Numbered from the stretch's first letter, positions 44,265-55,445 are shown. The stretch is 64,000 nt of DNA from Antilocapra americana (GCA_007570785.1 ML661900.1:7999570-8063569), one strand, 5' to 3'. The notes: generated from the letters alone by a model not told the origin. A program made the numbers and translations.

Positions 44265-44395
44265 AACTTCCTTGAAGACAGTGACTAAAGTTGCCTTCCA
44301 TGCCAACCAAGTATGCAGGGCAATAGAGTGCTTGGTGCATAACAGACAACGTACTATGCTGTGGTTAAGTAAGTGAATGAATGAATGCCTTACTC
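44265..44395 (+). repeat. L2 3' end-like fragment
   Basis: 'caatagagtgcttggtgcat', 'aacagac' and '(tgaa)n'-type end 'gtgaatgaatgaatgcc' resemble an L2 terminus. Confidence 0.5.
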
Positions 44396-44571
44396 CACAG
44401 ATGGTGGCAAGGACTTCATCCTCATTTAAAGCCTAACTTTTATACCTATGAATAAGGGAGACATCTTTTTGTGTTTTTTATTTATAACATGTATTAAGAT
44501 TAAATGCAATTATAGATGCTATGCAGTTCAACAGCACTTCCTGTTATATTTCGGTTGTAGCTGAAATTTCA

Positions 44572-44622
44572 TTAGTAGTAAACCCATGTAGTAGTAAACC
44601 CATTTCAGTAGTAAACCCACAT
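44572..44622. repeat. Three-copy 16-17-bp tandem repeat
   Basis: agtagtaaaccca occurs three times in succession, each followed by 3-4 variable bases (tgt, tttc, cat). Confidence 0.85.
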
Positions 44623-44627
44623 AGTGT

Positions 44628-44845
44628 CAACCATGTGCTGAGCATATGTGGGTTGTAAATATTAAGTCATTTAATTCTCATGCAACCCTTGGCTATAGAG
44701 TTTTAGACCAGAAAAAGTGAGTACAGAGATGGAAAGTGATTCCATCAAAGTCACACTAAGGACTATGTGGCAGAATCCAAATTCGGACCCTTCTAGTGTA
44801 GCTCCAGAATCTAGCTTTTCTCCACTGTGCGATGCTGCCCAGGAT
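44628..44845 (-). repeat. MIR SINE
   Basis: 'ccatgtgctgagcatatgtg', 'aagtcatttaattctcatgc', 'caaagtcacactaaggacta', 'gtggcagaatccaaattcgg' in the reverse-complement MIR order; nearly full length. Confidence 0.8.
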
Positions 44846-45258
44846 TTTGTGAAGAAAAAATTGTGCAATGACTGAGGCCTCTGCTTTGAGTAATGAAGCA
44901 GATCTTTGATCTCATCTCATTTCCTTTGTCTTTTCTCATTGGCGAGGGCTCTACTGAGGATGATATATGAATACGTGGTACGCCCTAATCTCCAAAAGGA
45001 CATATGGATGCCACAGCTCTTTTTCTTACCACAGGCAAATCTGGTCAAGAGCAATGCTCTGGAAAATGTTTAATCCTTTAGGAAGTTTATTATATCCTAT
45101 TAATTCTGATATGAAGATTTCAAAATTAGGTAGAATTTTAGATGTTCATTCAACTTATTTATTTGATTCAATCAAAATTAGTTTGAAAGGTTAAATTAAA
45201 TGAAGAAAACACAGAAATATAGAATTCCATCTGTCAGCCAATTCTTGATTGCAAATAT
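44846..45258. other. Unassigned sequence
   Basis: A 75-codon ORF (44967-45194) without recognisable content. Nothing else. Confidence 0.4.
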
Positions 45259-45542
45259 TGCTGCTGCTGCTGCTGCTGCTAAGTGGCTTCAGCGGTGTCC
45301 GACTCTGTGTGACCCCATAGACGACAGCCCAACCAGGCTCCGCCTTCCCTGGGATTCTCCAGGCAAGAACACTGGAGTGGGTTGCCATTTCCTTCTCCAG
45401 TGCATGAAAGGGAAAAGTGAAAGTGAAGTCGCTCAGTCGTGTCCAGCTTGTAGCAACCCCATGGACTGCAGCCTACCAGGCTCCTCTGTCCATAGGATTT
45501 TCCAGGCAAGAGTACTAGAGTGGGCTGCCATTGCCCTCTCCC
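45259..45542 (-). mobile_element. Bov-A2 dimeric SINE
   Basis: (GCT)7 start, first A unit ('aagtggcttcagcggtgtcc' to 'gccatttccttctccagtgc'), linker 'gaaagggaaaagtgaaagtg', second A unit to 'gccattgccctctc'. Flanked by gattgcaaatat (45247-45258) and gattgcaagtat (45543-45554), a 12-bp target duplication with one mismatch. Confidence 0.95.
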
Positions 45543-45675
45543 GATTGCAAGTATGGGAAGGCAACAAAATTAAGCAGGGGAAAAATTTCCTGGAAGGATA
45601 ATAGGTGGTTCACAGACTTGATCTCTGTGAAAAAAAGGCAAAACCAATGGAACTAAGGGTGTCTGAGAATCAGTT

Positions 45676-45887
45676 TGTACAGTCGCTCAGTCGTGTCCGA
45701 CTCTTTGCAACCCTTCGTACTGTAGCCTGCCAGGATGCTTTGTTCATGGGGTTTTCCAGGCAAGAATACTGGAGTGGGTTTTCATTTCTTCTTCTGGGGG
45801 ATCTTCCCGAACCAGGGATTGAACCTGAGTCTCCTGCATCTTCTGCATTGGCAGGTGGATTTGTTACCCACTAAGCCATCGGAGAAT
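45676..45887 (-). mobile_element. Bov-tA SINE
   Basis: Minus-strand, 'gtacagtcgctcagtcgtgt' to 'ctaagccatcggagaat'. Full length. It lies 130 bp from the Bov-A2 in the same orientation. Confidence 0.93.
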
Positions 45888-46205
45888 GATCTAATTTAGG
45901 AATATCATAACTGCTCTGGGTAGGAAGTGCCACTCAGGCTCCTGGCCGCCTCCCATTACCCTGATGGATTCATAGGTATGTTGCTGCCATTTGTAGCAAA
46001 TATTTTATCCATTATCCATGTGTTTTTGATGCACTGTCTCAAGATTTAAAGACCTAGAGGGGTAGAAGGTGCATATCTTAGCTGCCAGAGGTGAGGAAGT
46101 TCACTAAGTTTCTCTGGGGATGCCTCAAAAGTTAGAGGAGGGCTCAGATGCTGAGTAGCCAACACACAAAACTATTTACATTTCTACACATGTACATATT
46201 CACAT
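45888..46205. other. Unassigned sequence
   Basis: No feature recognised. Confidence 0.4.
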
Positions 46206-46418
46206 GGGCTTCTCAGGTGGCACTAGTGGTAGAGGACCCACCTGCCAATGCTGGAGACATAAGAGAGGCAGGTTTGATTCCTGGGAAGATCTCCTGGCAT
46301 AGGAGGTAGCAACCACTCCAGTATTCTTGCCTGGAAAATTCCATGGACAAAGGAGCCTGGTGGTCTATAGTCTTTGGGGCTGCAAAGAGCTGGACACAAC
46401 TGAGCAATTGAGCACATG
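46206..46418 (+). mobile_element. Bov-tA SINE
   Basis: 'gggcttctcaggtggcacta' to 'ggacacaactgagcaattga'. Full length with small deletions near 'tgattcctgggaagatct'. Confidence 0.92.
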
Positions 46419-46956
46419 TATTCATATAGGTATTTCCAACAACATCCCACCCTTACCAGCTAATGTTCTATATTTTTCTTATTAATAAGAGAATAAGTTT
46501 TAAAAGAATGTTCCTTTCTCTAGTTCTCTTGTAGGTAACTAAACAATTTTTTTTTTCTTCTGCTCAACGTGGTTGCAGTTTCAAAGAGTAATTTTCTGTT
46601 GATGTGACAACAAGTCAGAGGTTTAGGATAAACTTTAAGCTTTTTTTAAACTGAGAAAGTATGTTAACTTTGCATAGATTAATTATCCTGAATCAATGGG
46701 AATCAGCAATTTTGCCCTAAAATGGTTCTTTATATTCAGAGAAAAGTCCTGAATTCATCAGCTTATTTTACAGAGAGCAAACATTTATTCAATATCAAAT
46801 ATCTAAGGGCAAGGAACTAGAGAAGGAAACTCACGGATATGCTAGAAGTCTAATTCAAATTCTTGCTAAAGAATTAAAAAGCTGCTTTTCAAACTTGTAT
46901 CTGATTTGATTTTTTTTGTATTTCTAATTGGTTTACATATTATTATTTTTTCTTTC
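46419..46956. other. Unassigned AT-rich sequence
   Basis: A weak L2-like trace may sit at 46775-46830. Otherwise nothing. Confidence 0.35.
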
Positions 46957-47075
46957 ATTTATTCAACAAAAATTCACTGAGCTTCTGCTAAATGCTGAGT
47001 AATGTACAGACAGAGCAACTGCTAATGGCTACATCTTGGAAGCAAAAAGCCGTGTTCTTTCAGAAATTATAACCT
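46957..47075 (-). repeat. L2 fragment
   Basis: 'catttattcaacaaaaattc', 'actgagcttctgctaaatgc' and 'tgtacagacagagcaactgc' match the reverse-complement L2 end. Confidence 0.65.
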
Positions 47076-47289
47076 ATGTAACTGTCATTAAGTCTCATCT
47101 ACCAAGATTTTTATCCTATTTCTTGAATGACTACAATGGAAGGGTTTTTTTTAAATTTAAAAAAAAAAACTTGCTTTACAAAATGTATTTTATTTCAATT
47201 AAATAATCAGTTCAGAAGCGTGGTAGACTGTCACAGTAAGACCGTGAATAAATCATGCTGTTTGCAATATTTTTTGTTACTCCTCCCAT

Positions 47290-47499
47290 CAAATGTGTGC
47301 AAATACTCAGTCCTGGCGACTCTTTGCAACCCCATGGACTGTAGCCCGCCACGCCCCTCTGTCCATGGAATTCTCCAGGCAAGAATACTGGAGTGGGTTC
47401 CATTTCCTTCTCTAGGGGATCTTCCTGACCCAGGGATTAAACCCTGGTCTTCTGTACTGCAGGCAGCTTCTTTACCATCTGAGCCACCAGGGAAGCCCC
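47290..47499 (-). mobile_element. Bov-tA SINE
   Basis: Minus-strand, 'aatgtgtgcaaatactcagt' to 'gagccaccagggaagcccc'. Paired with an inverted copy 125 bp to the right. Confidence 0.93.
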
Positions 47500-47621
47500 T
47501 AAATCTGGGCCAAATAGGTAATTTTCATTGACCTGAAAGTGGCAGAAAACTTGGTGTGCAAACTCTAGAGCCCAGATCTTGGCAGGCCTACTGCTTATTT
47601 CACCATCTGAGAGCCTGAGGG

Positions 47622-47812
47622 GGTTACCAGGTGGCTCAGTGGTAAAGAATCCACCTGCCAATGCAGGACACTTGAGTTCAATCCCTGAGCTGAGAAGATT
47701 CCCTGGAGGAGGAAATGGCAACCCATTCTAGTATTCTTGTGTGGAAAATAACATGGGCAGAGGAGCCTGGTGGACTACACCCCAAGGGTTACAAAGAGTC
47801 AGACACAACTGA
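47622..47812 (+). mobile_element. Bov-tA SINE
   Basis: 'gggttaccaggtggctcagt' to 'gtcagacacaactgagc'. Tail continues as (CA)9. Confidence 0.92.
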
Positions 47813-47829
47813 GCACACACACACACACA
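47813..47829. repeat. (AC)n microsatellite at SINE tail
   Basis: About eight AC units directly following 'ctgagc'. Confidence 0.9.
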
Positions 47830-47954
47830 GCCCTGAGACTCTACCAGGCTGTGAAGAATTTAATTTAGTCCACTGGCAAAGGAGAGTTCAGTGGGAGGAC
47901 CAGGGAGGAGCCCCAGCCAGTAGCCCTCACCAACTGCCAGCCTGGTGAAGTAGG

Positions 47955-48150
47955 ACACCTTGGACCTTCCAGCCCTAGTTGAGATGACCATAGCCACGTG
48001 ATTGATCCCCACAGATAAGCAGCAGCAGAAAAATTGCCCACTGAACCCTCAGAATTGTGAAAATAATGAAACAGTGTTGCTTTCAGTTACTAAGTATACA
48101 ATGGTTTGTTAAACAGCAATAGAAAACTGGAACTGAAAGTATTTAAATAC
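47955..48150 (+). repeat. MLT1-like LTR 3' end
   Basis: 'cttggaccttccagccctag', 'cagaattgtgaaaataatga' and 'gcttttcagttactaagt'-type text then 'tggtttgttaaacagcaata' and 'gaaaactggaact' fit the 3' end of MLT1-class MaLR LTRs. Confidence 0.55.
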
Positions 48151-50191
48151 CTATTACCACTACATTTACCATTTTTGGATTCAGATTCTCTGACCAGATT
48201 TGATTTCTTTGTATTTACCTGTAATTGGCCATTTCCCCAAGTTGGGTAGAATTTCCTTACCTGATGAAATGTGATATTTCCAATGAAGATGATACTGGAA
48301 ATTCTTCCGTGTTCTCTTTGTATTTACCACTTTTTCTCGGAAAATAATAATGGATTTTTACATAGCCTCTTATAGATGTTTAGAGACAACATGACATGCA
48401 TTTTCCCTAATTATCTAGAATCATAATTCCAGGGGAGGAGGGAGACAGACAGAAATGAAGTTGGACAAAACCTTAGGAATGATATTATTATTCATTTCAA
48501 ATATTACTTGGAAAGAACACTTCTGAATCTCTGGGTCAGGCCCTGTTCTAACATCATGAGAGCTGCTTACGTATTTTGTGTTTATACCTTGCCCATAAGT
48601 CATGAATACCCACAAACAATAAACACTAAAAAGATTTGTTAACAAATAAGTATTTTTAAGACCTCCTAAATGATTTGTGTAACAAGCATGCACTTAAAAA
48701 TACAAAAGAAAAAAAGTTGAATACAAAAACCAAAAACGCATTTCTCTGTTCCCTCCACCCTCACCCCAAGTAAATATATGTGCTTAGGCTCAGGAAATCC
48801 CAGTAACTGTATCTCTGCTCCAAGACAGCCAAAGCTGGTTTCTGGGTCAGCAGCTCCAGTCCTTTCCTACCTGAGTCTGTGCCAGAAATGAATCTGTGCA
48901 TCCAGGCGCAGTTGGTACAGGGGTGTGAGCATCGGAAAGCATCAGAATTACTTTTTCCAAGCTGGAGCAAAGACTATTTTGTTTCCTGTAGGTAAAATAT
49001 TGGAGGCTTCTTTTCTGGGCTGCTGTTTATGTCCTTGTTCGTTCTGAAGCAGAGCCACTGTTGCCTTTCACCCTGCCTTGGAAAAGAGGGGCAGACACCT
49101 GCACACACCTGAGCCCTTGTGTCAGTGAGGCACACGTGGAGTGTGTTCCTTCCTGTCCTTTGCGTGGGGGAAGCCAAAAATAGCAATCGCCCCTTGTGCT
49201 TTTGTCTGACAGGTAAAAGCTTATTAAACAGTGCCTCCAATTGTCTCATGGAAATTAGACTCATTTTTCTAAAATGGAAAAGATCCACCCAATCTTGCCT
49301 TATTACACAGCAAATTGATAGGCAGACTGAGATCACACGTTTTCTTTTTCAGCAAGGTGAAAATTCAAGGTTCACCACATGTTCAGCTAGTGGTTATCAG
49401 AACTCCGCAGGACAATTAAAATAATTTGAAAAATTACCTTATGAAAAGAGAACATTCCATTTTAAGCGTGATCTTTTAGAATTCGAATTGTTGACTTGAA
49501 TTGCATCTCGGAGTTTAATACCTCCAGCCCCAAGGTAAATACTGTTAAGCAAGCTTGAACTAAGCTTAGCAGAGTTTAACATGCTCAGTTATAATATTTG
49601 TTTAAGAAGAATTATTTCTAGCTCTTCTTACAGATATGTATTCGCTATAACTCTTTAGAGCTTTGCTTCTCGGATGCAATCCCTATGCCTGAATAAAATG
49701 TTCATTACTGTATCTGGGAGGGAGTGTGTGTGCTTTTGCCTTTACTATCAGGATAACAGGGTAAATATTTTGTCTTCATAATCTCTGTAAATCGTATTCA
49801 ATAGGTAAGATGAGTTCATCTTTCAAAGTTCAGTTTAAGTACGTATGATAAAACACATCTTGCTGAATCCATCCAAACATCTGGAAGGTGTTGTAGTTGG
49901 AGATGTGCAGTTACCACCTTCAGTCCCTATAGAATTGTTTCATTAAATTATACTTTGGTGTGTTGCTATCTCCCCACAGTAGAAATGAGTCTCACAGAAA
50001 TATCAGTAGCAAGGATGCTGTCGAGCTTATTGTTTTCTGCTCTTTAGAGAAATGACTCCCTGGTCTTAGCATCCAGCAGAGTTCTACCCTCTGTAGTGAC
50101 TAGTGTTTCTTGAACAGACAGTGATTGTGTAATTGCAAAGTTTCCCATTTTATGATGACTAGTTACACCCATTTTGTGATACACTCATGTG
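48151..50191. other. Repeat-poor unassigned block
   Basis: About 2 kb without a repeat I can name. ORFs of 101-120 codons overlap on opposite strands (48974-49336 minus, 49119-49424 plus), which argues against either being coding. Confidence 0.4.
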
Positions 50192-50463
50192 CTGCTGCTG
50201 CTGCTAAGTCGCTTCAGTCGTGTCCGACTCTGTGCGACCCCAGACGGCAGCCCACCAGGCTCCCCTGTCCCTGGGATTCTCCAGGCAAGAACACTGGAGT
50301 GGGTTGCCATTTCCTTCTCCAGTGCATGAAAGTGAAAAGTGAAAGTGAAGACTCTAAGTCGTGCCCGACTCTTAGCGACCCCATGGACTGCAGCCTACCA
50401 GGCTCCTCTGTCCATGGGATTTTCCAGGCAAGAGTGCTGGAGTGGGGTGCCATTGCCTTTTCC
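50192..50463 (-). mobile_element. Bov-A2 dimeric SINE, young
   Basis: (GCT)5 start and two A units joined by 'gaaagtgaaaagtgaaagtg'. Flanked by a perfect 13-bp target duplication, tacactcatgtgc, at 50180-50192 and 50464-50476. Very close to the consensus pattern. Confidence 0.96.
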
Positions 50464-50619
50464 TACACTCATGTGCAGACTTTGTAAATACATTCCAGCA
50501 AAGTTCTCAGCTTATTTTTATATCTCCATCCTTATTATACTATTCTTTTTACCCCTGCTTTTAAATTGCACCATTTTATTTTTAAATATAATAAAATTTA
50601 TAACAATAATAACAACTTC

Positions 50620-50780
50620 CATTTATTGTGTGTTTACTGTCTGCAAGGATATAGGTTAGGAGCTCAATACGTAGCACTAATTTAATTCTTACAAAATACT
50701 ACTGATAATTATCTCCCTTTTTATATATAAGGAAGCAAAAGGTCAGCACATTTTAGTATTTCCCTAGCCTTTTGGGAGGA
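50620..50780 (-). repeat. MIR SINE fragment
   Basis: 'catttattgtgtgtttactg', 'aatacgtagcactaatttaa', 'ttcttacaaaatactactga' and 'tataaggaagcaaaaggtca' follow the reverse-complement MIR order. Confidence 0.65.
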
Positions 50781-50849
50781 ACTGAGTTTTTTTTATTTTT
50801 TTAAGGTAGGCTCTCAATAGTAACAAACATTCTAGGGGGGGCGGAGTCT

Positions 50850-51315
50850 ATATACCAAACGCTTCAGTAAATGCCTTCTATGGGTTATCTTAATTAAAAC
50901 TAGGAAAACTCTATGTCATTGCTGCTATTATAAGTGTCATTGCCAGTCCTGTGCGTTTGCTAAGTCACTTCAGTTGTGTCTGACTCTTTGTGACCCCACA
51001 CTGTAGCCCACCAGCCTCCTCTGTCCATGGGGTTCTCCAGGCGAGAATTCTGGAGTGGATTGCCATGTCCTCCTCCAGGGGAACTTCCCAACCCAGGGAT
51101 TGAAACTGTTTCTCTTCTATCTCCTCGGTTGGCAGGCAGATTCTTTACCACTCGTGACACCTGGGAAGCACCACGGTCACTTCTAGTTATTAATAATGAT
51201 TATTACTACCGTCATTATAATGATGAGGAAATGGATTCAGTCAAAGGGCCAGTGACTTTCCAATCTGCCAGGTTAGTGTAGAGCTGGGATATGAACCCAG
51301 CTGGTTTAACTCCAA
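50850..51315 (-). repeat. MIR SINE split by Bov-tA
   Basis: The left part (50850-50950) has 'cttcagtaaatgccttctat' and 'gggttatcttaattaaaact'; the right part (51172-51315) has 'tgatgaggaaatggattcag', 'ggttagtgtagagctgggat' and 'atgaacccagctggttt'. They are the two halves of one reverse-complement MIR. Confidence 0.65.
50951..51171 (-). mobile_element. Bov-tA SINE nested in MIR
   Basis: Minus-strand, 'gtgcgtttgctaagtcactt' to 'cgtgacacctgggaagc'. Full length. Confidence 0.93.
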
Positions 51316-52335
51316 GAGAATACATATGACATCTTCTTGCTAGTATTTTATCTATCCTTGTGAACCACTTAAATTTATCCTGGAAGAAGTGAGGGGTATT
51401 CACATCTAAGAATACGTTTGCACACACGCATCTGTCGTTTCCATCTTTCCTGCGTGGAAGTGATCTTGCTCAGTGCTAAGGTATAAAGAAAATTCTCTAA
51501 ATAACCAAGTAGGTAATTCTGTCTGCATTCTGGGGAAAAGGCTAGATGACTCTTAAAAAGTCCTTTCTGCCCCAATTCAACTGGGTTAAATGCTCCTTGA
51601 GGGCAGAGACAATGCAAATGCACACAGAGCACTAATAAGCCTGAACTGTTTGTCCTCGATTTGTCAGCGCCCCTTGGCTTTTCATGAGTCCCAAAGCTGG
51701 ACAACTTTCATGTTTCTGCTGTGCCTCTTCGTTAACCAAGAATGACTTCGTTTCTCTTGTAATGAACTCTGCTCTGCTTTTAGACCACACCCATCGATGT
51801 TTCAGTCCTGTGATGCCTGCCCATTGAGAGGTTCTGAACTTTCACCCTGTGGATGAAGACTTTGGCCCAAGAATGCACTGGGGCACCTGGCTCCTGCGGA
51901 CCTGTTGGAGGACCGTCTTGTGTGGGAGTCTCTGTTTGCAGATTTGGGCCAGGTCAAGAGAGTGATGAAGGTTAATAAAGCCTGAATGAATTAGTACTTC
52001 TGACTGCAAGTATATCCCAACCAGGTTAAGACCAAAATGGGTTATAGAATAAATCCATCAAAATCATGGAACACTCAAATAAATTTGAGATCCAAAATCT
52101 CAAATTTTCCATCCCAGAGGTCTTCTGCCTTTCTTTTAAACTGAACCAGATACTCAGCAAACCCCAATGGACCAGAGTCACATATCAAAAGAGGGAAAAG
52201 GCGTTTTGATTTGGGTGTCTTTGTTTCCTAGCTTGTATGAGAATTAAAATGGAAGTTAACATACAAAGTTAATAGCAGTACTTTCAGGATGCAGGTACTG
52301 GGCTAGAATAGAAATGGATTCTTTCACTCAATCAG
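51316..52335. other. Unassigned sequence
   Basis: A 109-codon minus-strand ORF (51375-51704) shows no recognised motif. No repeat named. Confidence 0.4.
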
Positions 52336-52757
52336 TCAGTTCAGTTGCTCAGTTGCGTCTGACTCTTTGCTACCCCATGGACTGCAGCACACCACACTTC
52401 CCTGTCCATCACCAGCTCCCGAAGCTTACCCAAACTCATGTCCATCGAGTCGGTGATGCCATGCGACCATCTCATCCTCTGTTGTCCCCTTCTCCTGATT
52501 TCAATCTTTCACAGCATCATGGTCTTTTCAAATGAGTCAGTTTTTTGCATCACGTGGCCAAAGTATTGGAATTTCAGCTTCAGCATCAGTCCTCCCAATG
52601 AATATCCAGGACTTATTTCCTTTAGAATGGACTGGTTGGATCCCCTTGCAGTCCAAGGGACTCTCAAGAGTCTTCTCCAACACCATAGTTCAAAAGCATC
52701 AATTCTTCAGTGCTCAGCTTTCTTTATAGTCCAACTGTTACATCCATACATGACTAT

Positions 52758-52988
52758 TCAAAAAACCATAGCTTTGACTAGATGGACCTTTGTTGGCAAA
52801 GTAATGTCTCTGCTTTTTAATATGCTGTCTAATTTGGTCATAATTTTTCTTCTAAGGAGCAAGCATCTTTTAATTTCATGGCTGTAGTCACCATTTGCAG
52901 TGATTTTGGAGCCCCCCAAAATAAAGTCAGCCACTGTTTCCACTGTTTCCCCATATATTTGCCATGAAGTGATGGGACCAGATGCCAT
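52758..52988 (-). pseudogene. BovB ORF2 relic, C-terminal side of RT
   Basis: A 76-codon open segment on the minus strand: GPITSWQIYGETVETVADFIL, GGSKITANGDYSHEIKRCLLL, KIMTKLDSILKSRDITLPTK. It matches the thumb-side region also present in copy 1 (1736-2059). The frame is broken before and after. Confidence 0.8.
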
Positions 52989-53390
52989 GATCTTAGTTTT
53001 CTGGATGTTGAGTTTTAAGCCAACTTTTTCACCTCTTTCACTTTCAGCAAGAGACTCTTTAGTTCTTCACTTTCTGCTATAAGGGTGGTGTCATCTGTAA
53101 ACCTGAGGTTATTGGTATTTCTCCCAGCAATCTTGATTACAGCTGTGCTTCATCCAGCCTGGCATTTATGTGATGTACTCTATTAAATAAGCTCTTGATT
53201 TCCTACTTTTGCATTCCAGCCCCCTATAATGAAAAGAATATCTTTTTTGGGTGTTAGTTCTAGAAGGTCTTATAGGTCTTCATAGAACCATTCAACTTCT
53301 TCAGCATTGTTGGTCGGGGCATAGACTTGGATTACTGTGATATTGAATGATTTGCCTGTCATTTTTGAGATTGCATCCAAGTATTGCATT

Positions 53391-53657
53391 TCAGACTCTT
53401 TTGTTGATTGTGATGGCTACTCCATTTCTTCTAAGGGATTCTTGCCCACAGTAGTCAATATAATGGTCATCTGAGTTAAATTCACCCATTCCAGTCCATT
53501 TTAGTTTGCTGATTCCTAAAATGTAGATGTTCACTCTTGCCATCTCCTGTTTGACCACTTCCAATTTGCCTTGATTCATGGACCTAACATTCCAGGTTCT
53601 TATGCAATGTTGCTCTGTACAGTATTGGACTTGACTTCCATCACTGGTCACACCCAC
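53391..53657 (-). pseudogene. BovB apurinic-type endonuclease relic
   Basis: An 88-codon open segment: HCIRTWNVRSMNQGKLEVV at its start, IYILGISKLKWTGMGEFNSD in the middle, and GQESLRRNGVAITINKRV. This is the N-terminal half of the APE-like endonuclease. The position normally holding a metal-binding glutamate in 'ISEL' is lysine here (codon AAA, minus strand), so even this fragment has lost a catalytic residue. Downstream the frame closes and then the RT is deleted. Confidence 0.85.
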
Positions 53658-54645
53658 AGCTGGGTGTTATTTTTGCTTTAGCTCCATCTCTTCACTCTTT
53701 CTGGAGTTATTCTTCCACTGATCTCCAGTAGCATATTGGGCACCTACTGACCTGGGGAGTTCATCTTTCAGTGTCCTATCTTTTTGCCTTTCACACTGTT
53801 CATGCGGCTCTCAAGGCAAGAACACTGAAGTGGTTTGCCATTCCCTATTTGTTGGACCATGTTTTGTCAGAACTCTCCACCATGACCCATCCTTCTTGGG
53901 TGGCCCTACAGGGCACGGCTCATAGTTTCATTGAGTTAGACAAGGCTGTGGTCCATGTGATCAGATTGGTTAGTTTTCTGTGATTGTGGTTTTCATTCTG
54001 TCTGCCCTCTGATGGATAAGGATAAGAGGCTTATGGAAGCTTCCTGATGGGAGAAACTGACTGAAAGGGAAACTTGGTCTTCTTCTAACAGGGCCATTCT
54101 CAGTAAATCTTAAATCCAATTTTCTGTTGATGGGCGGGGCTGTGTTCCCTCCCTTATTTGACCTGAGGCCGAATTATGGTAATGAAGATAATGGCCACCT
54201 CCTTCAAAAGGTCCCATGCAGTGCCCCAACCCTGCAGCAGGTCACCGCAGACCCACGCCTCTGGCTGGAGACTCCTGGACACTCACGGGCAAGTCTGGGT
54301 CAGTCTCTCATGGGGTCCTGGTGAGCACACGGTTCTGTTTGTGCCCTCCAAGAGTCTGTTTCCCAGTCCTGTGTAAGTTCTGGCAGCTCTGTGGTGGGGT
54401 TAATGGCGACCTCCTCCGTGAGGGCTTATGCCATACCCAGGCCTACTGCACCCAGAGCCCCTGCCCCTGCGGCAGTCCTCTGCTGACCCGTACCTCCGCA
54501 GGAGACACTGAAACACAGTTCTGTCCCAGTCTCTGTGGGGTTTTGGGTCCTGGTGTGCACAAGGTTTGTTTGAGCCCTCCGAGCATCTCTGGCAGTTGTA
54601 GGGTTTGATTCTAGATGTGATTGCACCCTTCCTACGGTCTTTAGG

Positions 54646-55035
54646 GGTAAACGACCACAAGTAAAGAAAATGTTCAACTTGCCTTTGCTGTGTATTTTCC
54701 ATCCTCCACAGGTGATGCAATCAGGAAGTATCTTTGAAGGTGGTCAGTATTTTTCACCACTGGAGAAGGAGTTAGATCTACTGGAAAATCAGCGATTCTC
54801 CTCAAGCATTGGCTTATCTATCACACAGGAAAGCCATGGAATGTGTGTGTCCTTAGCACCTAGGTTTTGCCCCCCGAGGGGACCAATACACCCACTTAAG
54901 AGTTGTGTAACTTACAAGAGCAAGGGCAAAAACTGCTGTCCCCCTCTGCCCTCTGTGAAATGATTAGTAATGCCTGTTCGGGTCGCTCTGTTAAGAGCTC
55001 ATGAGACCCTGTGGGGATGACTCTACTGAGAAGGG
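54646..55035. other. Unassigned sequence
   Basis: No repeat or gene recognised. A 97-codon ORF (54670-54963) has no known content. Confidence 0.4.
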
Positions 55036-55445
55036 CAGCGTGGTATAAACAGTACACTGGTTAAAAGCAAGGATATGGAGTCAGACTGCCTGGGCTCATT
55101 TCTTAGCTCTGTTGCTACCTGGATAATGTTGGCAAGTTACCTTAGCCCTCTGTATCTCTATTTCCTAACAGTATTCACCTCAAAAGGATGAGAGAATTAA
55201 ATCTTGTAATGTGCAGGAGAAGCGGACAACAGAGGATGAGATGGTTGGACGGCCTCACCAACTTGATAGACATGAGTTTGAGCAAGCTCCAGGAGTTGGT
55301 GATGGACAGGGAAGCCTGGCGTGCTGCAGTCCATGGGGTGGCAAAGAGTCGGACAGGACTGAGTGACCGAACTGAACTGAACTGAATGTGCATAAAGTAC
55401 TTAGAAGCATAGTAAATGCTATAATTGTGCTAGCTGTTACTATCA
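55036..55445 (+). repeat. MIR SINE split by a BovB tail
   Basis: Left part: 'ggagtcagactgcctgggct', 'gttgctacctggataatgtt', 'ccttagccctctgtatctct'. Right part from 55393: 'taaagtacttagaagcatag', 'taaatgctataattgtgcta'. Together an almost full-length sense MIR. Confidence 0.8.
55216..55384 (+). mobile_element. BovB 3' end, copy 4, severely truncated
   Basis: Sense BovB from 'ggagaagcggacaacagagg' to 'gaccgaactgaactgaactg' (169 bp), encoding the last residues of ORF2 ([19 protein letters not shown] then [19 protein letters not shown]). Flanked by a perfect 8-bp duplication, aatgtgca, at 55208-55215 and 55385-55392. Confidence 0.93.

Larger units (their letters stand above)
52336..54645 (-). 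mobile_element. BovB LINE with both ends, RT-deleted (copy 3)
   Basis: From the 3' end ('tcagttcagttgctcag') through the C-terminal region to about 53190, then a jump to endonuclease sequence ('tcttgatttcctacttttgc') and on through the 5' region ('ccctctgatggataaggata', 'gatgggcggggctgtgttcc', 'cagagcccctgcccctgcgg') to about 54645. Copy 1 has, at the equivalent point after 'agttagataagc' (2093-2104), more than 1 kb of RT sequence that is absent here. So this is a near end-to-end element lacking RT. Confidence 0.93.

Noticed and set aside
48974..49424. Overlapping 120- and 101-codon ORFs
   Set aside because: They oppose each other over 200 bp in DNA without other coding signs; neither has a recognised motif.
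54216..54720. 130-codon plus-strand and 106-codon minus-strand ORFs
   Set aside because: Both fall in the GC-rich 5' region of BovB copy 3 and do not match its coding frame.
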